Part shown: in pieces, positions 10,201-17,158 of the stretch
Numbering within the stretch: the first letter of the stretch is position 1
Layout of the letters: each line of letters opens with the position of its first letter
Notes under the pieces: generated by a model
Told to the model about the DNA's origin: nothing
Seen by the model: the letters and a program-made list of their open reading frames with translations, nothing else
Database searches by the model: none
Position numbers and translations under genes: made by a program
NCBI GenBank assembly: GCA_046329435.1
Contig: JAXLUR010000004.1
Location: 372,001-436,000 of the forward strand
From: M3007 sp046329435
GTDB lineage: Bacteria; Bacteroidota; Bacteroidia; Chitinophagales; Saprospiraceae
Direction: 5' to 3'
DNA length: 64,000 nucleotides

Positions 10201-10657
10201 CGTTAAGCGAGGCGCCGAGAGGGAAGTCGCACTGCTGGAGCACGTCGTTGATCATGCCCTGCAGGCCCAGGCGGCGGCCGTCGTCGGGGTGGTAAATGCG
10301 GGCGATGCCGTAGGCCTGCAGTTCTTCGATCTCGCTGGGCAGAATGGTACCGCCGCCGCCGCCGAAGATTTTGATATGACTGGCGCCGCGTTCTTTCAGG
10401 AGGTCGTACATGTATTTGAAAAACTCCATGTGGCCGCCCTGGTAAGAGGTGATGGCGATGCCCTGCACGTCTTCCTGAATGGCGCAATTGACGATCTCCT
10501 GCACCGAGCGGTTGTGGCCCAGGTGGATAATCTCGGCGCCGGACGACTGCATGATGCGGCGCATGATATTGATGGCGGCGTCGTGACCGTCGAACAAAGA
10601 GGCGGCAGTGACGAGACGGATCTTGTGCTGTGGCTGGTACACGGGTGGATTCTGCAT
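7271..10657 (-). CDS. icmF: fused isobutyryl-CoA mutase IcmF
   Basis: A 1128-residue single-chain B12 mutase that interconverts isobutyryl-CoA and n-butyryl-CoA. An N-terminal cobalamin-binding domain (about 10-150) carries DGHDAA, whose His25 should ligate cobalt. A MeaI-type G-protein chaperone domain follows with P-loop GTGGAGKSS (about 202-210) and NKFD. A substrate-binding mutase barrel (about 560-1128) includes GKIGNSGVSV. The domain order B12-G-mutase distinguishes IcmF from two-subunit methylmalonyl-CoA mutase. A 12-13 residue peptide (NLTPDPSPTERGG, about 713-725) has no place in the family and comes from an inserted palindromic repeat. The AT-rich ATPase pair lies immediately downstream. 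Confidence 0.94.
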   Translation of the reverse strand: MQNPPVYQPQHKIRLVTAASLFDGHDAAINIMRRIMQSSGAEIIHLGHNRSVQEIVNCAIQEDVQGIAITSYQGGHMEFFKYMYDLLKERGASHIKIFGGGGGTILPSEIEELQAYGIARIYHPDDGRRLGLQGMINDVLQQCDFPLGASLNGEMKHFAERDPGAIARLITVAENNPELYENKVRPALTERPGVRPVLGITGTGGAGKSSLVDELVRRFLLDQPDKTIAIVSVDPSKRKTGGALLGDRIRMNAINNPRVFMRSLATRQSNLALSKYVQSAVEILKAAGFDLILLETSGIGQSDTEIIDHSNLSLYVMTPEYGAATQLEKIDMLDFADVIAINKFDKRGALDALRDVRKQVQRNRQAWNLAVDDMPVFGCIASQFNDPGVNQLYRRIIDLLREKAGADFQSGFTPSDELSEKIYIIPPQRTRYLSEIAESNRKYDADVLVQTAIARKLWSIKNTLETVDGEVAEVLKKRYAELEAQLDWRCKRILEGHAEKKARYAADEYVYKVRDKEIRVKTFSETLSHTRVPRVAFPRYEDWGDILRWRLQENVPGEFPYTSGVFPFKREGEDPTRMFAGEGGPERTNKRFHYVSHGLPAARLSTAFDSVTLYGEDPDYRPDIYGKIGNSGVSVCCLDDAKKLYSGFDLCDPKTSVSMTINGPAATVAAFFMNAAIDQQCERYIRENGLEHLVEAKLKEKYDDRGLPRPRYNLTPDPSPTERGGLPEGNDGLGILLLGLTGDEVLPADVYQTLKNKALQSVRGTVQADILKEDQAQNTCIFSTEFSLRVMGDVQDYFIKNRVRNFYSVSISGYHIAEAGANPITQLAFTLANGFTFVEYYASRGMRVDDFAPNLSFFFSNGVDAEYAVIGRVARRIWAKAMRWKYGANPRSQMLKYHIQTSGRSLHAQEIAFNDIRTTLQALYAIYDNCNSLHTNAYDEAITTPTEESVRRAMAIQLIINHELGLAKNENPMQGSFIIEELTDLVEEAVLSEFDRITERGGVLGAMETMYQRGKIQEESLYYETLKHTGELPLIGVNTFLSKEGSPTILPKEVIRATEEEKEAQISTLQNLHAANTDRAKEALRRLQQVALANGNLFAELMEAVKVCSLGQITRALYEVGGQYRRNM
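8481..8522. repeat. palindromic repeat inserted in frame within icmF
   Basis: The inverted repeat CCCCTCTC/GAGAGGGG around a short TGTG-type loop lies at about 8487-8506, followed by GGGGTGAGG. It is translated on the minus strand as NLTPDPSPTERGG, a peptide known as a translated interspersed repeat in unrelated proteins of many bacteria. Without it, the flanking residues (PRY and LPEGNDGLG) join as in ordinary IcmF proteins. The length is compatible with a frame-preserving insertion. Confidence 0.75.
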
Positions 10658-10698
10658 GGTACGCGGAGTGGTTAGGGCCGTTTGGGCGTTGGGCGGCG

Positions 10699-10706
10699 CA
10701 AAATTA
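10699..10706 (-). promoter_or_regulatory. icmF -7 element
   Basis: TAATTTTG on the minus strand matches the Bacteroidota -7 consensus TAnnTTTG, 42 bp upstream of the icmF ATG. No clear -33 TTTG is visible at the usual spacing, so this is a partial promoter match. Confidence 0.4.
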
Positions 10707-10884
10707 TGGGAAATTGGGGGCTTGTGAGGGATAAAACGCAGCCTAACTTATTGTTCAATGATCGAATAAAAAGGAGGGTTCATTCGGTGTGAAAAAAAGC
10801 AAAGGCGGCAAAATTTAACCAAAAAATTGATAATTTTGACAGCCTCTTGATACTTTTTCTCCTTTTCCTAACCAAAAACAAATC

Positions 10885-11727
10885 ATGGGAACACTTCGTT
10901 TTTTGCTCCTCACAAGTCTGCCGCTCCTCCTTTTTCTCAGCGCCTGCGGCCCCAAATACGGCCCCGCCTACCTCGGCAGCAACAACGCATACATGGCCAA
11001 ACCTGCCTACAAAGGAACGAGGGTCAACACCGTTTCTGTCAACGGACGCTACAACCGGGGCGCCGTGTACTACGATGGCGAACGCAACAACACAGGCGAA
11101 CTGTCGGCCCACGTGACACTCCTGCGCCACGGCTTTTACTACAGCGGCGGATTGTTCGGCTATTTCGGCCGATACCAGGTAGATACCCTTCCGGGAGAAG
11201 GCGTCATTCTGACGCCCTACCGCGTCAAAGGCTCCGGAGTACGGCACGAACTGGGCGCGCGCATCGAATTCAGCCCCGACTGGGACATGCTGATGGGCGT
11301 AGGGCTGCAGACATTCTCCGAACGCGGCAAATTCACCGAGCTCACGCGCGACGAAGCCGGCGAGGTGATCAACAAGGTTTTTCTCTTCCCATTCCTCGGC
11401 CCCGACGTGCTCGACAAGGACTTTAAAAGCGGCGGCCTGGGGTACAGCGCCAATTTCGACGCGCGGTATGCCCCTCCTGCCGAAGATTTTATGCTGGGCA
11501 TGCGATACAGCTACTGCCTGTCGGTGGGCAACGGCCTGACCAATTATCTGCGTACCCACCAGTTTACGCTGCATGGTTCCTATCGCAGGTTTTCGGGGTA
11601 TTGCCAGTTTGGGTTCGGCGCTTACCGGGAGAATATTTACAATCTGGAGGGCGGGTTGTTTCATGTCGGACTGGCCTACTCCATCCCGTTTGGCAGAAAG
11701 AGACTGGCGCGTGTTTCGGCCGAATAA
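10885..11727 (+). CDS. outer-membrane lipoprotein, hypothetical
   Basis: A 280-residue lipoprotein. The signal peptide ends in the lipobox LSAC (Cys22), so the mature protein is probably lipid-anchored. The rest alternates aromatic and small residues (RHGFYYSGGLFGYFGRY, LGMRYSYCLSVG) and ends in a predicted beta-strand-rich segment, which suggests an outer-membrane beta-barrel or barrel-associated protein. It is divergent from icmF with a 227-bp gap that carries an AT-rich promoter region. A strong terminator follows at 11791. No named family was recognised. Confidence 0.75.
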   Translation: MGTLRFLLLTSLPLLLFLSACGPKYGPAYLGSNNAYMAKPAYKGTRVNTVSVNGRYNRGAVYYDGERNNTGELSAHVTLLRHGFYYSGGLFGYFGRYQVDTLPGEGVILTPYRVKGSGVRHELGARIEFSPDWDMLMGVGLQTFSERGKFTELTRDEAGEVINKVFLFPFLGPDVLDKDFKSGGLGYSANFDARYAPPAEDFMLGMRYSYCLSVGNGLTNYLRTHQFTLHGSYRRFSGYCQFGFGAYRENIYNLEGGLFHVGLAYSIPFGRKRLARVSAE

Positions 11728-11790
11728 AAGAAACGCCTGATTTTACGGGCGCCGACACGGGTTCAAAACCGCGGGATTTCGCGAAGCGCC

Positions 11791-11835
11791 ACAGGGGCCG
11801 CAAAGAAGCATATCGCTTTGCGGCCCCTGTTTTTT
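11791..11835 (+). terminator. rho-independent terminator
   Basis: Perfect 15-bp arms ACAGGGGCCGCAAAG (11791-11805) and CTTTGCGGCCCCTGT (11816-11830) around a 10-base loop are followed by a T-run. It ends the lipoprotein transcript from 10885. Confidence 0.9.
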
Positions 11836-11894
11836 GGCGTTAAAACCCGGGCAAGCCACCTGTCGGCGCAGGGAAGCATGTTCGTAAAATGTTA

Positions 11895-11926
11895 TTGGTT
11901 GCCAGCGGGGGGCAGGCCCACTTTTG
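11895..11926 (+). promoter_or_regulatory. promoter of the small lipoprotein, module copy A
   Basis: TTATTG (ending 11897) and CACTTTTG (11919-11926) are separated by 21 bases, close to the Bacteroidota -33/-7 layout. The same pair with the same 21-base spacing recurs at 15278-15309 in module copy B. That conservation is the main support for function. Confidence 0.6.
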
Positions 11927-11992
11927 TCCTGTCGCCGATCGAAAGGCACACGTTTTCACCTTCACTTTCTTCACACTAAAAACTTTATTCCA

Positions 11993-12421
11993 ATGAAATT
12001 CAAAATTCTTTTCCTGCTTCCCGTCGCTGCCCTCGCGCTTGCCATTGGCCTGACCAACTGTAGCAAGGAACCGGTCACCACCGTACCGGAAACGCCCGAT
12101 ACCATCGCTTCCGAGCGCGGGGTTTGCCAGGTCACCTACACGGTAAGCGGCAACGCCCAGCTGTGCGGCACGCAGACCAACCCCGACTACTGCACTTTCC
12201 CGCCGCCCGTGAATGCCAACTCTTTCGGCGTGGAAACCGTGGGCGCAGGCCAGTACACCTACACGATCAATACGCCTTCCGTGATCGGCGTATTCAACCC
12301 CGGCCCCGGCACCCTTAAAGTGTCGATCGCTACCGGCGGTGGCAATGTGGCCTTTACCCTTGCTTCGGGCGCCAGCCGCCGCTATCTGGTAAGCGACCTT
12401 TGCGGCCTGACGCAAATCTGA
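11993..12421 (+). CDS. small secreted lipoprotein, module copy A
   Basis: A 142-residue protein starting at ATG 11993 with a lipoprotein signal (ALAIGLTNC, Cys23 followed by SKEP). The mature part is rich in Thr, Gly and Asn, has several cysteines (CQVTYTVSG, LCGTQTNPDYC, DLCG) and is probably an all-beta fold. A broken paralogue lies at 15312-15452. It heads a duplicated three-gene module (lipoprotein, minus-strand helical gene, divergent Fn3/T9SS gene). No named family was recognised, and function is unknown. Confidence 0.75.
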   Translation: MKFKILFLLPVAALALAIGLTNCSKEPVTTVPETPDTIASERGVCQVTYTVSGNAQLCGTQTNPDYCTFPPPVNANSFGVETVGAGQYTYTINTPSVIGVFNPGPGTLKVSIATGGGNVAFTLASGASRRYLVSDLCGLTQI

Positions 12422-12472
12422 TCTGCCCCTGAAAAACCTGTTCAAGTTTTACCTGCCTATTCTAAACAACAA

Positions 12473-12508
12473 ACGGCCCCCGGATTCGTCCGGCGGGTCG
12501 TTTTTTTT
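12473..12508. terminator. terminator between convergent genes
   Basis: A hairpin pairs ACGGCCC-CGGA with TCCG-GGGTCGT (one wobble, small bulge) and is followed by eight Ts on the plus strand. It lies between the lipoprotein stop and the stop of the minus-strand helical gene. Confidence 0.75.
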
Positions 12509-12533
12509 GGGGCAGGAGCAGGTGTAGCGGGGG

Positions 12534-13979
12534 TCAAAGCAATTCGTTTGCTTTTTCAAGGAGCCAGTCGCGTTCGTGAAGCCAGGTTTTGGCTTGAATA
12601 CGCGCTATCAGCCGCTGGATACGTGTTTGATCCCCTTTGATCGTGTTGCTCAGCTGGTGCAAAAGGTTGATAAAATTGCCGTAACGCTCTTTTTGTATGG
12701 CAGGCAAGGGCTTTTGAAAAGAACGGCTCAGGTACATTTTAAAGGCGTCGATTTTGTACGGGAGCAGTTCGGAATGGAGGCTGTAGTAAATCTTGAGTTC
12801 CAGGCCCCGGGCCATTAAATGGTAGTCAAAATCGGCCAAAGAATGGGGCAAGGTATCGAGCGCTTCTCCAAATTTGCCGATTCTGTAGTAGTAATTCGAC
12901 AGGTTGAAGCGATAATAATCCTGGTTTTCGTTGTCGCCAAGGATTCGGTCGGCATGGCTTTGAATACAATCAAAAGCCCAGTCGAACTCGCCGACGCGCA
13001 GTGCGACATTGATCGTATTAAGAAAGGCAGAAGGGGTTATTTGATTGTCATAGTACATGTAGCCTTTGGTCAAATGTTCTTTCTGGATATTAAATAATGT
13101 GGGCAAAAACTGGGATTGCCCTGAATTGACCAACAAAGTGCAGCAGCCTCTCAGTAACGCAAAATAGGTTTTCAGCAAATCCTCGTGAATGTCCATTTCC
13201 ATCTCCTGAAGTAATTGCGCCAGAAACGTAAAGTGCTCGCGTTCAGGCTTTTCAAGTTGAAAAACGCTTACAAAAGCGGTCTGCAATTTCAAAACCGGCG
13301 ATTTGTCCAGCAAACGTTCGGGGCGAATCGGCTCTTGCAGCATGGATTGGATCAGGTCCGAGGATTCGAGGTAAGCGACCCGCTGCTGTATCATAAAACG
13401 ATTCAACAAGTTGGTTTTTCTGGCCTGAAAAAAAATGTAAAAGGCCTCCAGCAGGTCAGGGATGTTCAAATCGCCCCGTTTTTGGTTGGACAAGTTTTCA
13501 AACTCATATTGCTCCAGCTCGATTTCATACCGTTTTTCCAGTATTTCCAGGTCTTCTCTCAGCTCGCTTTGTTCCACCTGTTCACGCAGTTTTTGCATGG
13601 TATTCTGGAAACGGTTGTTTAATCCGCGGAGACGGCTGAACCGCGCCAGGCCGAGCAATTGCCTGAACTGTTGGGATTCGTCCAGTTGCGGATGGATAAA
13701 AACAAACTGGCGGGCAAGCCGGTGCAGCACGGTCATGACCTTTTCCAGTTTGCCTTCTCCAAAGGTTTTACCCGGAAAAATGACGGCAAAAGCTTGCCTG
13801 CGGGCATTTTCATCCCAGCTCCAGTGCGGCGAATGGTGAAGCAAAACCTCGATCAGGAGGCTTGCCTTGTCGCTTTATTTTCCCCGGTTAAAGTAGGGAG
13901 ACTTCACAAACGACTGAAATTCAGAGAGTTCCTCTTCCGTAAATGTCTCAAGCAACTCGATGAGCGGACTTTTTAGCAT
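12534..13979 (-). pseudogene. 481-codon helical protein, copy A, interrupted by in-frame TAA
   Basis: Read from ATG 13979, the frame encodes MLKSPLIELLETF and runs to FNRGK. A TAA (13875-13877) then interrupts it, after which the same frame continues without interruption to 12534. With that codon read through, the product has 481 residues, exactly the length of copy B at 15598-17043, and the two align without gaps around the stop (Phe in B). So it is a single nonsense codon, not a frameshift. The product is strongly helical, Leu/Glu/Gln-rich and TPR-like in texture, without recognisable motifs. A shorter product could start downstream at TTG 13844. Sequencing error or stop readthrough are alternatives to decay. 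Confidence 0.8.
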
Positions 13980-14042
13980 GGTCTTGCGGTTTGCGGAGGG
14001 GGAAATTTCGCGGAATAATGTTATAAATTTCCAAAGGCAGCT

Positions 14043-14063
14043 TTCGAACATTTGTTGTTCGAA
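14043..14063. promoter_or_regulatory. operator-like inverted repeat, module A
   Basis: A perfect 8-bp inverted repeat TTCGAACA-N5-TGTTCGAA lies in the 112-bp divergent intergenic region, 29 bp upstream of the Fn3 gene start at 14092. Its size and position fit a dimeric regulator site. Copy B has an imperfect inverted repeat in the equivalent region. Confidence 0.4.
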
Positions 14064-14091
14064 GAAACGATCATCTAAAAAAAATGTCATT

Positions 14092-15174
14092 ATGGCACAA
14101 AAACGATTTTTCAGGTTGCTGCTATGTCTTATGCTTTTGGTTCCGCTGGTCGCGGGCAACAGCGCGCCGGTTCTTCCGGCAAGCGAAGCAGTGGACGAAG
14201 GCGGATGCAACCTCCCTGCTCCCATGAATCTTCACACCGTGTCGGTGGGCTCCAATACCGCCACTATCGCCTGGGACAGCGTTAATACCGCCTGGGGTTA
14301 TTATGTCACATTGTCGCAGGGAGGCAACCCACCTTCCGCCTCTGGTAATACCACGGCCACATCGATGACATTTACCGACCTTGACGAAGGTACCTACACG
14401 GTCAAGGTGTACCCAAAGTGCTCCCTGTATTCCACCAGCCCACAGTATGCGCAACTGAATTTTTCGACGATCATCATTGACCTTATTTGTAGTGCAACCG
14501 GGAACAGCGGCACCACGGTAATCAATGGCTCGAACAATATTTACACCTGGCCCTGGGGCGTCACCCAGCACTATTTCGTTTATGTGACCTACAACAATTC
14601 GACTGCCAAATTCCAGTTTGACCGCCTGATTTCTCCCGAAGTGAGGTTTACGTTCAGCCCGGTGAGCGGCAACCCTTCCAACTTCAAACTGGGACGTACA
14701 TGGGGAGAAGGCAATGACAACACCACCTATTGCAACGACGAAGGCGCAGAAGGCACAACAGGCGAAGTCAAGATCAAGTATGACCAGACCGTGGTGGCCA
14801 GTTGTTATTTCCTGCGGAACAACCAGATGGAAGTCGATCCTTCTTCAGGCGCCACCATCGTCGTGAAATATACCAATTACGAGCCTGCGCCCATTGCGCC
14901 CGGCTCGCCTCCCAAGGCCGGCGACGGCTCTACGGCCGCCCTGCCCACTCCGCAGCCCAATCCCTTCTCCGATCTGTTGTACCTCAGCGGCGGAGCGCCG
15001 GGTAAGCCGGTGCAAGGCGCCCTGTACGATGCCTGCGGCCGTTGCGTACGGCAATTCGATTACGACCAGTCGGGGCTCATGACTATTCCGACCGACGACC
15101 TGCAGCCTGGCATGTACTTCCTGCAGTTGCGCTCGCCCTCGGGCAACACGATGCACAAGCTGCTCAAATTATAA
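14092..15174 (+). CDS. secreted Fn3-domain protein with T9SS sorting domain, copy A
   Basis: A 360-residue exported protein starting at ATG 14092 (MAQKRFFRLLLCLMLLVPLV signal peptide). A fibronectin type III domain covers about residues 40-125 (PAPMNLHTVSVGSNTATIAW). A middle beta-rich region of unknown type follows. The C-terminal 75 residues form a type A T9SS sorting domain (PQPNPFSD, LYDACGRCVRQFD, LQPGMYFLQL, KLLKL). It should be exported through the T9SS and attached to or released from the cell surface. It is divergent from the helical copy A gene and paralogous to 17159-18238. Confidence 0.85.
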   Translation: MAQKRFFRLLLCLMLLVPLVAGNSAPVLPASEAVDEGGCNLPAPMNLHTVSVGSNTATIAWDSVNTAWGYYVTLSQGGNPPSASGNTTATSMTFTDLDEGTYTVKVYPKCSLYSTSPQYAQLNFSTIIIDLICSATGNSGTTVINGSNNIYTWPWGVTQHYFVYVTYNNSTAKFQFDRLISPEVRFTFSPVSGNPSNFKLGRTWGEGNDNTTYCNDEGAEGTTGEVKIKYDQTVVASCYFLRNNQMEVDPSSGATIVVKYTNYEPAPIAPGSPPKAGDGSTAALPTPQPNPFSDLLYLSGGAPGKPVQGALYDACGRCVRQFDYDQSGLMTIPTDDLQPGMYFLQLRSPSGNTMHKLLKL

Positions 15175-15197
15175 CAGGACCAAAACGCGCTTCAACA

Positions 15198-15239
15198 ACA
15201 ACAAGGCCTTGTCCGCTTTCCCGGGCAAGGCTTTGTTGT
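15198..15239 (+). terminator. terminator after Fn3/T9SS copy A
   Basis: Arms ACAACAAGGCCTTG (15198-15211) and CAAGGCTTTGTTGT (15226-15239) pair with one wobble around a 14-base loop, 24 bp after the stop codon. The T-run is weak. Confidence 0.65.
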
Positions 15240-15277
15240 ATTTCGGCCCCTGCCGGAAATTATCGCCAAATGTGTTA

Positions 15278-15309
15278 TTGTAGGCAAGGCGACAGGAGGC
15301 CCACCTTTG
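15278..15309 (+). promoter_or_regulatory. retained promoter of the broken lipoprotein copy B
   Basis: TTATTG (ending 15280) and CACCTTTG (15302-15309) have the same 21-base spacing as the copy A promoter at 11895-11926, and the flanking bases also resemble it. The gene behind it is reduced to its 3' end. Confidence 0.5.
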
Positions 15310-15311
15310 CA

Positions 15312-15452
15312 ACAGGTAATGACAACACCGGCAACGCAGTACTCACCGTGCAGGTCAAGACAGTAGCCAGTACCCTCAACGTACTGATCGCCGCAGGCGG
15401 CACAGCCAGTTTCAGCTTGACTGACAACTGTACCTTGATTCAAATGCCGTGA
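15312..15452 (+). pseudogene. 3' remnant of small lipoprotein, copy B
   Basis: An open frame without a start codon encodes GNDNTGNAVLTV and then a tail LIAAGGTASFSLTDNCTLIQ, which resembles the end of the copy A lipoprotein (FTLASGASRRYLVSDLCGLTQ). Signal peptide, lipobox and the first two-thirds are missing, and the remnant begins within a few bases of the retained promoter. An internal deletion after module duplication is the simplest reading. Confidence 0.7.
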
Positions 15453-15562
15453 TAAGGGGCCCGCAATGCACCCGGAGTGTCAAAATCGGGAGCAAAAACA
15501 GCGGCCAGTAATCAAACAGGCTTCGAGCAAATGTACTAAAGACCTATTCAACACTTTTGACA

Positions 15563-15599
15563 TGGCGGCTCCCCGGTAATCGGGGGGCTGCTCTTTTTT
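15563..15599. terminator. terminator between lipoprotein remnant and helical copy B
   Basis: The hairpin GGCTCCCCG-N5-CGGGGGGCT (one wobble pair) is followed by CTCTTTTTT, next to the minus-strand stop at 15598. It can serve plus-strand transcripts and occupies the same place as the copy A terminator at 12473. Confidence 0.7.
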
Positions 15600-17043
15600 A
15601 CTTGAGTTGATTGGCTTTTTCAATCAGCCAGTCGCGGTCGAACAGCCAGGTTTTGCTGCGGATACGCCCGAGCAGGCGCTCGATGCGGGCCTCATCGCCC
15701 CGTGGCAGATTGCTGAGTTGCCCCAGCAGGTTGACAAAATTGCCGTTGCCCTCTTTCAGCAAGGGAGAAAGGGGCTTCAGAAAAGAACGACTGATGAACA
15801 TCTTGAAAGCGTCGATCTTGTAGGCGAGCAGGTCGTCAGCCAGGCAGAAATAAATTTTCAGTTCGAGGCGCTTGGCCATCATCTGGTACCCAATTTCTGC
15901 CAAGGAACCGGGCAATACTGCCAACGCAGCATCATACTGTCCGGTGTAAAAAAAATAATTGGCCAAATTAAGATTGTAGTAATCCATTTGTTCATTGTCG
16001 CCCACAATACGTCCGGCATGCGCCTGAATACACGCATAAGCCCACTCGAACTCCTTAAGACGCAAGGCCACACTGACAATGCTCTGAAAAGTTGAGGGGG
16101 TAATTTTTTGTTCGTAGTAAAAAAAGCCCCGCTCGAGGTGGTCTTTCTGAAGATCAAACAAAACAGGCAGGTAGTCTTGCTGGCCGGAATTGACCAGAAT
16201 ACTGCAGCAGGAGCGCAAAAAAGAGTAATAATCTTTCAGCAATTCCACGTCTATCCCTTCTTCCTGCCGTCGCATCAGGTCAGCCAGCAGGTGAAAGTCC
16301 TTTTCTTCCGGTTTGGCCATTTTCAGCACTTGCAGAAAAGCTACGGCCAGGCGCAGGAAAGCCGCATTTTCCAGCAGGCGGGGCGGCACACTGATTTCCT
16401 GCAGCGTCCATTGCATATACTCCCCTGTTTCGAGGTGCGTGACTTTTTGCTGCATCAGGTAGCGATTGAGCAGGTTCAGTTTCAGGGCGTGGTAGTGTAC
16501 ATCCAGGGCTTCGACCGTACGGGGTATATTTACATCGCCGCGTTTGCGGTTGAGTGTGTTTTCGTATTCGTGCTGTTCGAGTTCGATGGCCAGCCTGCGG
16601 TAAAAAAAACGGAGATCTTCGCCGGTGTACGTTCGTTTTTGCTCTTCGCGCAAAGCCTGAATCGTGTTGTCAAAACGGTTGTCGAGTCCTCGTTTTCGGC
16701 AAAAAACAGCCATATCGAGCAAACGTTCGAATTCGCCGTCTTTCCCTTGCCGGGTCTGCACAGAGACGAAGGAGCGGGCCAGGCGGTGCAAGACCGACAT
16801 CACTTTTTCCAGCTTGCCTTCCACAAATTCGGCTTGCGGAAAAACAGCGGCAAACGCTGCCCTTTGCCCTTCTTCCTGCCAGTAGGAATCAAGGGGCGTG
16901 TCGTACAAATACCGAAGCAGGCGGGGAGATTCGGTCCTGAATTCGCCGCGATTGAAAAAAGGAGACTCCACAAACAGCAGAAACTCCGACCGTTCTTCAG
17001 GGGTAAAAACGTTGAGCAATTCGGCAAACGGACTCTTGCGCAT
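15598..17043 (-). CDS. 481-residue helical protein, copy B
   Basis: An intact 481-residue paralogue of 12534-13979. The N-terminus MRKSPFAELLNVFTPEERSE matches the copy A start. The protein is almost entirely predicted helical, with repeated Leu/Phe/Tyr heptads and segments such as LEKVMSVLHRLARSF and SFLRSCCSILVNSGQ shared by both copies. There is no signal peptide, membrane helix or catalytic motif, so it is probably cytosolic. It is transcribed divergently from the secreted Fn3 gene 116 bp away. The family was not recognised; a TPR-like scaffold or regulator is a guess from composition and context. Confidence 0.8.
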   Translation of the reverse strand: MRKSPFAELLNVFTPEERSEFLLFVESPFFNRGEFRTESPRLLRYLYDTPLDSYWQEEGQRAAFAAVFPQAEFVEGKLEKVMSVLHRLARSFVSVQTRQGKDGEFERLLDMAVFCRKRGLDNRFDNTIQALREEQKRTYTGEDLRFFYRRLAIELEQHEYENTLNRKRGDVNIPRTVEALDVHYHALKLNLLNRYLMQQKVTHLETGEYMQWTLQEISVPPRLLENAAFLRLAVAFLQVLKMAKPEEKDFHLLADLMRRQEEGIDVELLKDYYSFLRSCCSILVNSGQQDYLPVLFDLQKDHLERGFFYYEQKITPSTFQSIVSVALRLKEFEWAYACIQAHAGRIVGDNEQMDYYNLNLANYFFYTGQYDAALAVLPGSLAEIGYQMMAKRLELKIYFCLADDLLAYKIDAFKMFISRSFLKPLSPLLKEGNGNFVNLLGQLSNLPRGDEARIERLLGRIRSKTWLFDRDWLIEKANQLK

Positions 17044-17090
17044 GATTGATTTGGTAAGGGGCCGGAAATTATGCTTAATAGTGTTATAGT

Positions 17091-17113
17091 TTTTGGATCG
17101 GGCCGGTCGAAAA
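17091..17113. promoter_or_regulatory. imperfect inverted repeat, module B
   Basis: TTTTGGATCG-GGC-CGGTCGAAAA matches 8 of 10 positions as an inverted repeat in the divergent intergenic region, at the position corresponding to the perfect repeat in module A. The half-site sequence differs from copy A, so shared regulation is uncertain. Confidence 0.25.
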
Positions 17114-17158
17114 TTTGCAGCATGTAATTAGCATTACTCAAATAAACATGTCATTATT

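Noticed and set aside
12534..13979. Frameshift in helical gene copy A
   Set aside because: Reading through the stop shows both parts are in the same frame, so the lesion is a nonsense codon and not a frameshift.
17130..17144. 15-bp sequence shared (inverted) with 48163-48177 inside the composite palindromic element
   Set aside because: In a 64-kb window a few 15-bp matches on either strand are expected by chance, and the match does not extend on either side.
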